Shown: positions 33,621-46,745 of the stretch, piece after piece
How positions within the stretch are numbered: the first letter of the stretch is position 1
Layout: each line of letters opens with the position of its first letter
Notes under the pieces: model-generated
Database searches by the model: none
Told to the model about the DNA's origin: nothing
The model's input: the letters and a program-made list of their open reading frames with translations, nothing else
Assembly (NCBI GenBank): GCA_032622095.1
Contig: CP136063.1
Coordinates: forward strand, 12,749,814 to 12,813,813
Reading direction: 5' to 3'
Length of the DNA stretch: 64,000 bases
From: Siphonodentalium dalli
Lineage: Eukaryota; Mollusca; Scaphopoda; Gadilida; Siphonodentaliidae
Translations under genes and position numbers: made by a program

Positions 33621-36600
33621 TCACACAGAAGACGGAACCGATCGAGCCGACACCAAATTAAATGTCAACATAAAAATAAATCTCAAAAAACATGTTTATA
33701 GCCATTTCAGGGTGAATTTCCGGTGAAACTATAACAAACTAGAATGCACTCATAGAGATGCCGACTTGCGCAAAGCTAAAGATATTATACACTGTATGAA
33801 AGCAGGAAAGTATGCCGGGGTGGGTAGTCCGAGAGGCAAACAAATAAATAATTTTTACAACCTCATACAAATGTTTTACTAAAGACCTTTTGTGCTCATG
33901 TTTGACATTTTTAACAGTTTAAAAACTTATTATAGCCGCAAAAACACCTTATTTATGTTACGGGACCCGTATATGGGCTTTATTTGAGGTGATATAAAGC
34001 TAACATGTTGCATATGGGACGGTCAGGTAAAAACAACTTCCTTCCCGACACCCTTTGAAAGAAGCTTCGAGAAATGTGAAACTAAAATAAATAAACTTTT
34101 CCTCATAATATAACTAACTACCTGTAGGACTTTTAAACCTAGATCGTGGTGTGCATGGAAAAGAGAGAGCAGCTGTCTCAAACATTAATGTGACCATCAA
34201 TGGCTAGAAAATAGCGTTCATCAGTACATCAAGCTAATCAATGAATTATTTGCATGTTTATCAACTCAGATGATCTGTTGATCTCATAACACCTACAATC
34301 TGACAAAGTGTCTGCTTGTCATGTTGTATAAAGAATATGTTCCAGTAGACAAGTTGTATGGAATAATGGTAGATAATGTGCTGGCTGACAGACTAATCAA
34401 TCTGGAATTAGTTAAAAATTGTGTCTATCCTGCACAACGACCTAGGTTTGCAGTTACACCTATCAGCAATTTATAAAATAATAATTGTATCCTGGCAAAT
34501 ACACGTATCCTCTCTAGATATGTATTTATTTCCAAAATATGTCAGCTCTAGTTGAATTGAATCTTAACAACTGATATGTCATGGATATGTCTACAGAACA
34601 TCAACAGTGACTCGAAAGTCAAGATTAAGTTCACTGTCCTGAGATGTTATGAGCTTAAAATGTGTTAGAGCCAAATCGCCAAGACACATGTTTGGTTCAT
34701 GTAATAGCCTGCTGGTGGAAATGATACCCCACTGGATATACAGGGGATATGCTGGGAGATGTATCATTTGATTTTGTAAAATTGGATGCATATGCCTTAT
34801 AATAGTGTTTTATGTGCAACTATCAACTGCTGGTGGGTTACTGACGTACTGTATAAGTGTATCTGTCCACTATATTGATGCGTTATAATTTCCATTTAGC
34901 AGATTGGAATTTGACCACAGGAAGAACTATAGCACACATTGACTTGGTAGACAAATACCTATCAGCCCGTATTTAAAGAAAACATATTTCCATTTTTTTA
35001 ATTAAACAGCTTCTGAAACAGATGAAACTGTCATTTGATATAAAGGAGATCATTTCCCAGTCATGTGAGTGATATCAGTAGGGTTTTATACATAAAATTA
35101 GTGAAATGCCAGATGCAAACAAAACCAGCATACCTTTCTGCAATTTTTTTACTTGGGCTTGGGCTACATAGGCTAACATTTTGAAAATTCCCGTGGCATC
35201 CTCATACATATACTCCCCAAACCTCTAACTTTTGATGTATTACCATTAATCCATTGGACAATTTAAAAATTATTTATGAATAGAACCTGGTGCAAAATTG
35301 AACAGTGGAGGTTTCGGGCAATTTCACCTCTTCACAATACAAACCGTTAATAAAACCATGCATACATGTAGATCGAAGACGAGTATGACTCGCCACACTG
35401 TAATAACATTTCACCAGGCTCTGTTCAAAAACGTAAGTGAATTCACAACTCTTTGAACTCAAGATATAATATGATCATACGCTAGCGTAATTAACGAACC
35501 ACAGCTAAAACACACGAATAAGCTCGGATATATCTGCCTTTTTTAAATCTTATAAAAATAACTTCATACATATTCCCATAAAATAAGATTCAATTAGGCC
35601 TTACATAATGTATATCGTATGATTAATTACACTTCAGACATGCACAATGGTTCATTAAATTTCGTATATCAATTAGGCCAATCACACATCAGCGCTAGGC
35701 TTTCCACGATTATTCGACTAACCTTCGGCAGGTGTGGTAGTGAACCATCAGACGATTACGATTCAATCGTAAGTGGAAGGATTTCGTCGTAGGAAGTAAC
35801 AGGAAGATGGAGTACACATGCTCACGTCTAAATCGTAGGTAAAAAAATAATATCAGTAGGTGTTTGATTTTAGATGCGATATCGTTGCGTATCCTTGGTT
35901 ACCTCCACTTGCGACGTAATCGCAGCCGTGTGTACGTAAAAATCGTAGCTGGAAATGGTCGTAGGGTAGTCAATCACATGCAGGTGTGCATGGTAGTCGA
36001 CGGTTATTTACTTTCGTCGACTAATTGCCCAAACGGGATGGGTATGGTTGTCTATTTAAGCAGTACTATGCACAAATACAATGCCTGGAAGTAAAAGTTA
36101 ACAGACTGTGCTGTCGCCACTTCTGATGGGGCATCCTTTGATAATGCAGCTGCCGTTTGGCGGTCATCTTCAAAGAGTTTGGTGTGCCTTTGGTGTCGTG
36201 GTCCAGGATTGCCATTGTTTATATATTATGTTTAACTGTAAATGTATCTTCCTATGGATCTGTAATTATCCATCATCATATCCAAAATGGACGACGTGCA
36301 TGGGACTGCATCTATATTTCAAATTTCATACTGTAAAACGTTCACCATTATTGATAATAATTGCAAAGTCACAAAGTTCGCGGGACATGGAATGTTTAGT
36401 GTTACTAGACAGTTAATCCATAACAAGTTGGTGTCATCACTTATTAGTTAGACATACATTACATTCTCCAACTTGGTAATGTATATACCCCCACCCGCTA
36501 CCGCGCTGCACGATGCATTGCACGCACTTTGAACAAAACTAAAAGTACAGTAACAGGCAGCGGGCACACACACACGGCAATCCGCGAAATAAGATTAAAT

Positions 36601-37189
36601 GCTATAATATGTCAGGTGACGCAATCGGTACACAATGGGATTTTCTATAATCCGTTTTCAATAAATATGCGACAATTCCACATGCTTTCATTTGGCACCG
36701 TGACCGCGATGCATGTTTACGGGGAACATTGATTGACTGGACAGATATTGTTTTAATGTCTCGTCCGTGGGAATAGCAATGAGGCGAGCGTTTACCTGCT
36801 GCGTAAATTTGAGTTTAGGTGGCCGATGACGAGCGGGGGCATCAGAATGACCAGCCTGCTGATTGACAGATTATAACTGTGTTCTGACTGGATGTAATGT
36901 AGTCATTGTAATTTCGATTTGATCATGTCTTTACCTGGGTGCAATATAGGCCACATATATATAAACGATTAATCGACTAACCGTTGAATATAGCGGTCGA
37001 TTAGTCAATTATGAAAACTCATAGTCGTGGCAATCCTAATCAGGGCATGTGAGAAATAGGAGATTCACAATGAAAACAGACTACGAGTTCACACGTCAAA
37101 CTTAAAACCTAAAAAAACCTTTTAAAAGCCGTATATACCTTTTGTACAAATTATTATAGAATATAACCTCCCAACATCTGTCAGTGATC
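33621..37189. other. Mostly unassigned sequence
   Basis: No supported gene. Short open stretches at 34282-34476 (plus, 65 codons) and 34591-34791 (minus, 66 codons) have protein-like composition but match nothing I know and may be chance. Words built on aatcgta recur around 35760-35960. A small inverted motif (cgattaatcgactaac against gcggtcgattagtc) lies at 36966-37008. Confidence 0.4.
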
Positions 37190-37550
37190 AAAAGATTTAA
37201 TCATGCAAAGATTAAAATCCATGATGGCTGCTGGTGGCCATGTTTTTTCCGAATGACCCCAAAATGACTCGTTCCCATCTACATGTCAATATTAACATCC
37301 ATGACACATTTTATGATGATCAGACAAACAGTGTGACCTATAGCCCGTGCTAATTGATTGAATTTTGAAATCCGAGATGGCCACGGCCATGTTTTTTGCC
37401 GCATGACCCTAAAATGACTTGTACCCATCTACATGTCAATGTCCACAGCTATGACAAATTTCATAATGATCCGACCAAAGGTACGACCTGCAGCCTGTAT
37501 TGTTGACGCGTCACACTCACACACACACGGACGACGGATACTAAGCCATG
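37190..37550 (+). repeat. Short copy of the 163-bp repeat with tail
   Basis: One A-type unit (gatttaatcatgcaaagatt), one B-type unit (tgaattttgaaatccgagat) and the tail cacacacacacggacgacgg. It has the same order as the end of the array at 42060-43360, so this is a small insertion of the same repeat family. Confidence 0.8.
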
Positions 37551-37868
37551 GCTTTACAAAGTAAAGTTGAGCTAATCAGGTTGGTATGCATACATGTACA
37601 TGTAAATTTGCGAAAACCCTCACATATATCTACATTTGCCTAACAATATTTACCTCAACCTTGTAAGCCAGTGCATTCTCTTATATATACGAGGCTCCTT
37701 ATGGGACACTCGTATATACACCGTAAGAGAATGCACTGTAGTGCGATCTGGCCATTAGTTCCCGAGATACCAGTCTGTCCATGCAGATATGACGTCAAAA
37801 TGTGAAAATGGAAAGAAACCAGGTTTAGACCATGTTACACAAAGTGCCTAAATACATACATGTACATG
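37551..37868. other. Non-coding spacer with an imperfect palindrome
   Basis: No gene is seen. At 37672-37735, gccagtgcattctcttatat and gtaagagaatgcactg form an inverted pair around acgaggctccttatgggacac. Related gagaatgcattgg words occur at about 6550, 18490 and 32620. Confidence 0.45.
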
Positions 37869-38269
37869 TACCGGTGTAACATGTTATCTCCCCTCTGGAT
37901 GTCTCCTCCACCCTGGATATCTCCCCCATATATGACTAAAAAATAATTTCACTCATTTGATATTGTTTGACCCTGAAATGGCTAGAATTTTGTTTTTTTA
38001 TTTAATATTTGTTTTATATTTAAAAATAAAAAAGTGACAAAATTGTTTTTTCACGCATTTGATTGTTTGTTCCTGAAATGGTCAGAAAATGTTTTTTACT
38101 TTTTATTATTTTTTTTTTTCAAATGTCCAGACTTGATATGCCGTCCACCCCCCCCCCCCCCACAGCAACTACATAACAAACAAATCATCTCGTGGTTTTA
38201 TCACTTATTTTTTTACATAATATTGTCATAAAACAGCGAGAAATTAACTTCTGAGAAAAAGTTGTTTGA

Positions 38270-39420
38270 GTCAGGGTTTGGGGTTGGGGGATGTCCAGGT
38301 CAGGATATCTCCCCCTCCCAGCATCTACATGACAAAAAAATAATGGCGTTATCGCTTATTTTGCTTTATATGGGAAGATATCCTGACCTGGACACCCCCA
38401 CCCAAACCCTGACTCAAACAACTTGTTCTTGGAAGAAGTTACTTTCTCACTGTTTCATGAATATATAAAGCAAAATATGCAACCAAACCATAAAATTATT
38501 TTTTTTTGTCATGTAGGTGCTGGGTGGGCGGGGAAGATATCCTAACCCTCACATCTTCACCCCACCACAAACCCTGACTCAAACAACATTTTCTTGGAAG
38601 AAGTTACTTTCTCGCTGTTTCATGACTATAAACCAAATAAGCGATAAAACCATAAGATGATTTTTTTGTCATGTTGGTGCTGGGTGGGGATGGAGATATC
38701 CTGATCTGGACATCTTCGCCCCACCCCAACCCTGACGCGAACAACTTTTTCTCAGGAGAAGTACATTTCTCGCTGTTTCATGACAATATAAAGCAATAAA
38801 ATTATAAGGTGATTTTTTTGTCATGCAGGTGCTGGGTGGGAAGATCCTGACCTGGACATCTCACCGCCCCAACCCAAACCCTGACTCAAACAGCTTTTTC
38901 TCCGAAGAAGTTAATTTCTTGCTGTTTCATGACTACATGTATATAAAGCAAAATATGCAATAAAACCATAAGATGAGTTTTTGTCATGTACATGTAGGTG
39001 CTGGGTTGGGCAAGATATCCTCACCTGGACATTTCCCCCGATAAAACCGTAAGATGAGTTTTTTGTCATGTAGGTGCTGGTGGGGGGGGGGGAGATATCC
39101 TGAACTGGACATTTCCCCCCACCCCAAACCCTGACTCAAACAACATTTTCTCGGAAGAAGTTTCTTTCTCGCTGTTTCATGACTATATAAAGCAAAATAA
39201 GCGATAAAACCATAAGATTATTTTTTTTGTCATGTTGGTGCTGGGTAAGGGGGGATATCCTGAACTGGACATCTCCCCCCACCCCAAACCCTGAATCAAA
39301 CAACTTTTTCTCAGAAGAAATTAATTTCTCGCTGCTTCATGACTATATAAAGCAAAACAAGCAAATAAAACCATAAGATGATTTTACCATGTAGGTGCTG
39401 GTTTGGGGAAGACCTGGACA
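38270..39420. repeat. About 160-bp tandem repeat, six to seven units
   Basis: Each unit has accctgactcaaacaac, gaagaagttactttctcgct, gtttcatgactatataaagc, ataaaaccataagatgattt, gtcatgtaggtgctgggt and gatatcctgacctggacat. Unit marks (ctgactcaaa-like) are at 38409, 38574, 38732, 38881, 39131 and 39291. It lies inside the inverted-repeat element. Confidence 0.88.
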
Positions 39421-39548
39421 ATTACAGACCTGGACAATTAAATAAAAACAAATTTAAATCTCAAAAGTTATTTTTCTGGCCATTTCAGGATCAAACAATC
39501 AAATGTGTGATAAACCAAGTTTGATCACTTGGAAAACAAATATTTTAA

Positions 39549-40059
39549 AGATGGATTATCTCTATAAATAACAAATTTTAAATAGTTGCGTGGGTATAAA
39601 ATAATAGATATGAACTGAAGACCTATGTCCGGAAAAGCTTTTTTCAATTAATATTGATTTTATTTCGAATATTAAATCGGGCCCGTTTATGTTACTATGC
39701 TTAGAACCGACCATTCGGATGAGACCGTATTGCGATATAGAGCACTGGGGTGTCAACTGACGAATGTCAAATGTCACAGATTGGTTGTTTGTATTGTTTT
39801 GTTCCACATATATAAGCGATAATGAGTATAATTAACGTTTATTTGTGACAAAATTGTAAAATATAATTTCTGGTCTCTGTTAACAGTAACCACTATTGTT
39901 CGTTAGCTGAACAAACACACCTCTTTAGACAAGAAATTATTCGAAATAAAATTAATAGTAATCGATAGAAGCATTTCCGGACAGGAGTCTTCGATTCAAA
40001 TCTAATATTTTATACCCCGGTAACTATATAATACATGTTTACAAAGAGATCATCCACCT
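39549..40059. mobile_element. MITE, TTAA target (copy 3)
   Basis: A 511-bp element with tips AGATGGATT and ATCCACCT, and TTAA on both sides (39545-39548 and 40060-40063). It shows some divergence from the other copies, including a missing block near 39750. It is nested inside the inverted-repeat element at 37869-40322. Confidence 0.9.
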
Positions 40060-40397
40060 TTAATAAAATTAAAAAAATGATTTATTAAAAAAAAAAAATT
40101 CTGGCCATTTCAGGATTAGACTATGAAAAGTGTGGGAAAAAAATTGTCACTTGAGAAAATAACATTTAAAGAAAAAAACAAATTAAATTTCAAAAAACAA
40201 TTTTCTAGCCATTTCAGGGTCAAACAATATCAAATGAGTGAAATTATTTTTAAGTGATATTTGGGGGGGAATATCCAGGGTGGGGGGAGATATCATGGGA
40301 GGGATGACGTGTTACACCGGTATCCATGCCAAATTTAATCGCAGGCTGTGCTGAAAAGTGGATGGCTTGATGTACATGCATATGGAACATACACTGT

Positions 40398-41245
40398 ACC
40401 ACTATGATCAAAGTCATTGACTTGAAAAATGGGGTGATACCCCAGTAATGACCGCGATATTACCAGTTGTATACTGTATCCACAACAGTATCAAAATGGG
40501 AACTCCGGTGGAGTTACGGTACCATTTGGTTATGATACCATGGTCTATTAGCAGGTCGTCACATCAAAAATTGAAGAAAATAATACGTCCATGAGGCTCT
40601 TGTAAAAGATACGGTAAGTGTTGCCGGTGGGTACATGTACATGTATGGTTAAAATAGTCACATCGGTTAAAACCGCCATAAACAGAAATATTGTACATGT
40701 ATATTAGACAAACCTTGTTCTTATACAAATCATATATATTGTGTAAATTGCGGCATGTTATTGGCACGTTAGTACTCTGTGTTACATGTATGTAAACAAA
40801 CGCCATGTTATGTAGACAAACAGTACATGTAAATAAAAAGTATGTGATAAGTAAAACACTCAACACTAAGGCGAGCCCACTATTTGAACTTTTGTTAGAA
40901 ATGCCCACAAGTTGGTTACAACATACCCGGTACAGGTATACTGGTAGCTATCGCTTATCTTCACCTCTCAAGAGTGAATGGGTCACCATGAATCACTCTC
41001 GACATGACATGAATCACTCTCGCCAGTCGCCACACTATTGCATGTTTTGCGTATCGCTCACTATGTATGTGCTGTACCATATATAAACAAGCGATTGGAT
41101 CATACATACGTACAAAGTGTGATTTGTGGATACTAATGCATTCATATTATGATCACTATTCTATATTATTAGTATATTTTTGGGGAAACTTTCAGAATTT
41201 GGTATTAAACTGTTATTTATAAATTACAACCTACATTATAACGAA
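40398..41245. repeat. Left arm of a large inverted duplication
   Basis: Its plus strand matches the minus strand of 43843-44720 through many blocks: ttgacttgaaaaatggggtg, aatagtcacatc-gttaaaaccgcc, ttgaacttttgttagaaatg, tgaatgggtcacc, and atgcattcatattat. There are indels between blocks. No gene is supported in it. Confidence 0.85.
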
Positions 41246-42059
41246 GGCCACCATGTCTTTAAGTGCCACAGATACCCGGTATAAGAAGAATCACTGCATT
41301 GTATGTTCATGTATGCGAACCAGGACCACATTTGTCGTGGTGCCACCAATGTACTACTAGTAGTAATGTACATGTAGTAGCACATGTACATGTAGTGTTC
41401 AAGCGGTAACCTTACTCCGGTGTTGGAGGTTACGGCAGTATTACTGGGATAACACCACGTTAGAGGTGGTCAATTACTTTTAAGTACAGTTATAGCTGGA
41501 CATACATTTACATGTACTGAAGAGAAAGAGAGAGGGTCAGAGACACATTCGCATTTATATATTGAATAGATACATGTACAGGCATTGTATTAATGTGCAT
41601 TTAGGGCAATTAAAAATAAATTGAATTAGAAAAATTGAATTAAGAGATACGGTAGGAATTTCCTATACAAATACCCCTCCAATTTAATTAAACCAAATCT
41701 TCTCATATCACAACAACTTATGATACTGGTTGGGTCGATGCTGTTTTGGACCGAATCCCGTCCTGTTACTCTTCTATATAACATACTTTTTGCCCAGAAT
41801 CGTGGGCGTGAGTAAACTTGCTTGTACATGTATGTCCTCGGATTACATGTACACTAATGCTCTAACTAAACGACCCCTTAACCACAGCAGAATTATTGGT
41901 AACTTTTCAGGATTTAGTTGGAAATATGGCTTGTTGCCATTCATCGGAAAGCTCTCAGTGAGATCCAAGATGGCTGTCAGGGTCCATGTTTTGTATCTGA
42001 AATTGTACAAATTCAATAGCTCCTATCTAGATTTGATCCAAAAATGCCTGTAATTTTTC
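41246..42059. other. Spacer inside the inverted duplication, first part
   Basis: No gene is seen. The segment 41390-41490 (caccacgttagaggtggtca) is itself inverted relative to 45155-45262. From about 41890 words of the 163-bp repeat begin to appear (gagatccaagatggctgtca). Confidence 0.5.
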
Positions 42060-43360
42060 AACGCATTTCACTTTATATAATTGTAGGCTGACTGGTGTAA
42101 CGATGGATTGAAATTTGAAATCCAATATGACCACCGGTGGCCATGTTTTTTAAATAATTCTGAAATGAAAGTGTCAATGACACTGTTAGTGTAGCTCAAC
42201 ATCGAAAGGGAATAATTTCCTGTGTTAGTCAATGGAGTGATTACGAATGTGAAAAGTTGAAAAGCCTAGTTTAGCAAGGAGTAAAATCCAAGATGGCTGT
42301 TGGCTTGTAGCCCGTTCCAAAGGATTTAGTCATGCAAAGAGTGAAATCCAAGATGGCTGATGGCGGCCATGTTTTTGGCTGAATGACCCCAAAAGGACTC
42401 GTTCCCATCTACATGTCATTGTTAACATCGTGACAAATTTCATGAAGATCCGACCAAAGTTACGACATGTAGTCCGCGCCAAAGGATTTAGTCATGCAAA
42501 CAGTAAAATCCGAAATAGCTAATGGCGCCCATGATTTTTGGCCGAACGACCCCAAAATAACTCGTTCCCATCTCAATGTCAATATTAACATCCATGACAA
42601 ATTTCATGATGATCAGACGAACAGTACGACCTGTAGACCGTGCCAATGGATTTAATTTTGAAATCCAAGATGGCCGTCAGCGGCCATGTTTTTCGGCCGA
42701 ATGACCCCAACATGATTCGTTCCCATCTACATGTCATTGTTAACATTAATGACAAATTTTATGAAGATCCGACCAAAGCTACGACCTGTAGCCCGCGCCA
42801 AAGGATTTAGTCATGCTAAGAGTAAAATCCAAGATGGCTGCTGGTGGCCATGATTTTGGCCGAATTACCCCAAAACGGCTCGTTCCCATCTACATGTCAA
42901 TGTCAAAATTCATCACAAATTTCATAAAGATCAGACCAAAGGTACGAACTGTAGCCCGCGCCAAAGGATTTAGTCATGCAAAGAGTAAACTCCAAGATGG
43001 ATGATGGCGGCCATGTTTTTTTGCCGAACGACCCCAAAATGACTCGTTCCGATCTACATGTCAATATTAACATCCATGACAAATTTCATGATGATCATAT
43101 GAACAGTATGACCTGTAGAGTGAGCCAATGGGTTTAATTTTGAAATCCAAGATGGCCACCAGCGGCCATGTTTTTTGGCCGAATGACCCCAAAATGACTC
43201 ATTCCCATCCACATGTCAATGTCAACATTCATGACAAATTTCATAAAGATCAGACCAAAGTTACAACCTGTAGACCGCGTCAAAGGAAATTGTTGACGGA
43301 CACACAGACACACGGACGACAGCCCATGACAATAGCTCTTACAAACTTGAGCTAAAAACA
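42060..43360 (+). repeat. 163-bp satellite-like array with AAB higher-order pattern and terminal tail
   Basis: Units have aatccaagatggc, ggccatgttttt, gccgaatgaccccaaaatga, ctcgttcccatctacatgtc and catgacaaatttcat. Unit starts at 42314, 42479, 42643, 42798, 42960 and 43124 are about 163 apart. Units at 42643 and 43124 have tttaattttgaaatcc (type B); the others have tttagtcatgcaaagag (type A). The array ends in acggacacacagacacacgg and acgacagcccatgac. That ending is known to me from repeats in bivalve DNA. Confidence 0.9.
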
Positions 43361-43842
43361 GTAAGCTCCCATCTAGAGGACACCCCGAACTTGGGCCGAA
43401 GACCCATATGAAGTACCGGTATCCCAATATAACTTTTAAATATGGCTTATACACCGAACCAACACAGATACAGACGCATACATTGTATATTATAAATATG
43501 ACATAATGAAGGCAAATGAAGGCTGTATTGCAATGGCAGAGTTTTTATTTACATCGCATATTGTTGAATTGCCTTGAAAATTCAGGTTGACACAATACTG
43601 TCCACTAGGAATTTGGGGGTCATTTGGGCTTGAGCTAGAGTTTGGGCACCCATACCTGTAACATGTATCAAAACAACAGTTGAAATTTCCCTGTATACTG
43701 CGGTGACTTCCAACACAGCGGTAAGGTGTATTCTGTGACTGTGTGTACTGGGGGGCAATTCTCAGGCATGAAGATAAAATGCAGTAATTCTCCTTATATC
43801 TGTGGATCTTACATGTAAATGCATGGATGGCCTTTGTTATGC
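43361..43842. other. Spacer inside the inverted duplication, last part
   Basis: No gene is seen. The stretch aaatgcagtaattctcctta (about 43777) resembles one at about 45492, so it is probably a dispersed repeat fragment. Confidence 0.4.
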
Positions 43843-44720
43843 ATGTATGTTATAATTTTGAAATAACAGTTACCAAATTATGAAAATTTTCCCAATAATA
43901 TACTAAGAGTATACAGGTACCGGGTAGAAGATAATAATGATAATATGAATGCATTCTTATCCACAGAAGTTGAAACACACTTTGTGTGAGCCAAGCGTTT
44001 GTTTACAGGTACATGTATATTCATGTACAGCACGTAAATAGTGAGTGGTAAGCAAAACACTCCTCACCGTTACGATTCTTAGGAGAGTGATTGATGGTGA
44101 CCCATTCAACACAGAAATCTTGAGGTGAAGATTAGCGATAGCTATACCGGTATGTTGTAAACAACTTGGTGGCATTTCTAACAAAAGTTCAATTACATGT
44201 AGTGGCAGTCTCCTCCGTGTTGAATGTTTTGCTTATTGCATACTCTTTATGTACCAGTAGTTTGTTTACATAACATGGCATTTCTTTAAATACCGCTAGA
44301 CTCACAGAGTACTAACATGACAATAACATGCTGTAATTTACACTACACATTTATGAATGGTACATGTATATGTATGTATACATGTAAGAACAAGGTTTGT
44401 TAACTTTGTTTATAATATAATATTAATTCCGTTTATGGCGGTTTTAACGGATGTGACTATTTTAACAGCATTACCCTCCGATAATGCTTACTTTTCCCTT
44501 AAACAAGATCCTCATGGACATATTATTGTCTTCAACTTTGTGTATGATAACCCACTAATAGACCGTGGTATCATAAAGTTTATTAACAAACTGTACTATA
44601 CTAGTAACTCCACCCCAGTGACCATTTCGATACTGCTGTGGATACTGTATACTACTGGTAATACCGTGGTCATTACCGGGGTATCACCCCATTTTTCAAG
44701 TCAATTACTTTGATTATAGT
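43843..44720. repeat. Right arm of the large inverted duplication
   Basis: The inverse of 40398-41245. The two arms could pair over about 850 bases around a 2.6-kb spacer. The right arm has extra bases near 44310-44400 and 44470-44500. Confidence 0.85.
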
Positions 44721-46299
44721 GGTAATCTGTAGGTTACCACCAGTCATACTACTGATACTAGTACATGTAACTACCGGTACATGTACCCATCTGGACAAAC
44801 AAGTGTCCATTGGCACCGCGGTGTATTTGCCGTTCGGTCGCGGTGTCAGAGTTTGTAACTGCAATTGAGCACCGCGGCCGAACAGCAAGTACACTGCGGC
44901 CAAACGGCAAGTTCATTGCGGCCGAACGGCAACTACCATCGCGGCCGAATGACATGTACAACGTGGTTAGATTTATGGTTTGTATCGTCTTTTTTCAGTT
45001 TAATGAAAGTACACCGCAGCAACTACACCATGCCAAATAGCAAGTAAATAGCGGCCCAACTGTAGTTAGCCGGTGGAGCCTTGGTGTAATTGTATTTCGG
45101 TTGCGGTGGCAACGCTAACTGGGTATGACAATTTTGCCAACAACTATAGCTATCCTTAATGTAATTGACCACCGACAACGTGGTGTCACCTCAGTAATAC
45201 ATGTACTGTGGTTACCACTAACCACCAACACTGCATAAAGGTTACCACTTCAAACTATGATGGATCAAAGAGAAATGTCACAACAGTAAACATGTTATTA
45301 AAAATCAAGTACACTTTTTGTGAATTCGACATGAACATGTTTTCAATGTAATATTCCAGCTGATGGCACACTGTGAACTTTACACGACTTTGAAGTTGGC
45401 CACATTGTTTCAGCTGTCAAATTATAAACTCCACGCATCGCCTGATATCTGGCCGCATTGATTGGCATTGCACATGGAAGTATGAACATCAAGTGCAGTG
45501 ATTCTCCTTCAATTAATATATAAGAAATGAACAGCAGTTTTAATGTGGTCATGGGAATTTGACCGCAACAAAAAAATTGCTGGATGTTTATCGCTGGCAA
45601 AACCCATGACCACGTTGAATCCACCATTTACAACTTTCTCAAAACCTCTACCGGTATATATCTGGATCATTATGCCTCCATATTGCCTTTATTGGCGAGG
45701 CGCTACTCAAAATACCGTAACGCGCCCAGCCAGCACAGGAATTACTTGTGTTGGCTGTTGCATACACATGTACCGGTACATGTACATAAGCAGGAACGTG
45801 ACTATAGCTAGAGTAGGGCCATGGGAATCGGGTAATGAATCGGCTACCAACGGTACCATAGTCAATGTCAACATCATAAAGTGGGCCTTAAAATAACAAT
45901 AGCACATTTATGATTCGCGACAGAATAGCCAAACAGGCTACGTTATAAATAAATATATCATTATGCTGCTGCTCGCTGCAAAATAACCATTATCAGTTCA
46001 AATACTATTACGCCGCTAGCGGCAGGGCTTATATTTCTACGGTAGAATCTCGCAAATTACTGTGGATTCTAGTGAAAAAAGTATATACTAGTATGGATTC
46101 TCGCAAATCCAGATGAGATACCGGTATACTAGTATGCCCTGAGTGGCATAATAATAAGATTATCTCTTTATCCCCCCAGTAGCGGAAAATTAGCCACAGA
46201 AAATATCGTACATGTACCCCGCTCGACAAAACACGTGTCCATTGGCACCGCAGTGTACATGCCGTTCGGCCGTGGTGTCAGAGTTTGTAACTGCGGTTG
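44721..46299. other. Unassigned region with dispersed repeat fragments
   Basis: No gene is supported. The segment 44790-44880 (gtccattggcaccgcggtgt, tgtcagagtttgtaactgc) recurs at 46225-46300. A short run of gcggccgaacggcaa-like words lies at 44870-44950. The segment 45155-45262 is inverted relative to 41390-41490. Several TACATGTA words are present. Confidence 0.5.
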
Positions 46300-46745
46300 A
46301 GCAAATCGTTATAATATGGTTAGGTGGCCATTACGGGGAATCCGATATATCCAAGATTCATAAAGTAAGCATACGAGTTCACCGCCAAATCGATATAATA
46401 TGGTTAGGCAGCCATTATGGGGAATATGAGATATCTAAGATTCAAAACGTAAGCATACGAGTTCACCGCCAAATCGTTATAATATGGTTAGGCAGCCATT
46501 ACGGGGAATTTGATATATCTAAGATTCATAACGTAAGCATACGAGTTCACCGTCAAATCATTATAATATGGTTAGGCAGCCATTACGGGGAATCTGATAT
46601 ATCCAAGATTCATAAAGTAAGCATACGAGTTCACCGCCAAATCGTTATAATATGGTTAGACAGCCATTACGGGGAATCTGAGATATCCAAGATTCACAAC
46701 GTAAGCATATGAGTTCATCACCAAATCGTTATAATATGGTTAGGC
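46300..46745. repeat. 84-bp minisatellite, five to six units
   Basis: Unit marks (aaatcgttataatatgg) recur every 84 bases from about 46303 to 46723. Units also contain ggcagccattacggggaat, atatccaagattcata and gtaagcatacgagttcaccg. Because 84 is a multiple of three and no stop falls in one plus frame, a 166-codon open frame (46212-46712) arises with a 28-residue repeat. I see no evidence that it is expressed. Confidence 0.92.

Larger units (their letters stand above)
37869..40322. mobile_element. Second inverted-repeat element with internal tandem repeats, about 2.45 kb
   Basis: TACCGGTGTAACA at 37869 is mirrored by TGTTACACCGGTA ending at 40322, and similarity continues inward for at least 120 bases (for example atttcactcatttgatattg at the left and its complement at about 40225-40244). 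Weaker modules continue further in. The middle holds a 160-bp tandem repeat and a MITE. No ORF for a transposase was found. The palindromic ACCGGT at both tips could be a 6-bp target duplication. The layout parallels the element at 26081-30023, but the sequence is different. Confidence 0.75.

Noticed and set aside
34282-34791. Two adjacent short ORFs (65 and 66 codons, opposite strands) with protein-like composition
   Set aside because: Neither has a known motif, splice sites or a duplicate in the window. Length is within chance expectation for AT-rich DNA.
36108-36416. A 102-codon plus-strand ORF
   Set aside because: High Cys, Trp and hydrophobic content without a domain; no sign of selection or neighbouring exons.
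46212-46712. A 166-codon ORF as a real repeat protein
   Set aside because: An 84-bp minisatellite gives an open frame easily; there is no conserved context or recognisable domain. It is kept only as a low-priority observation.
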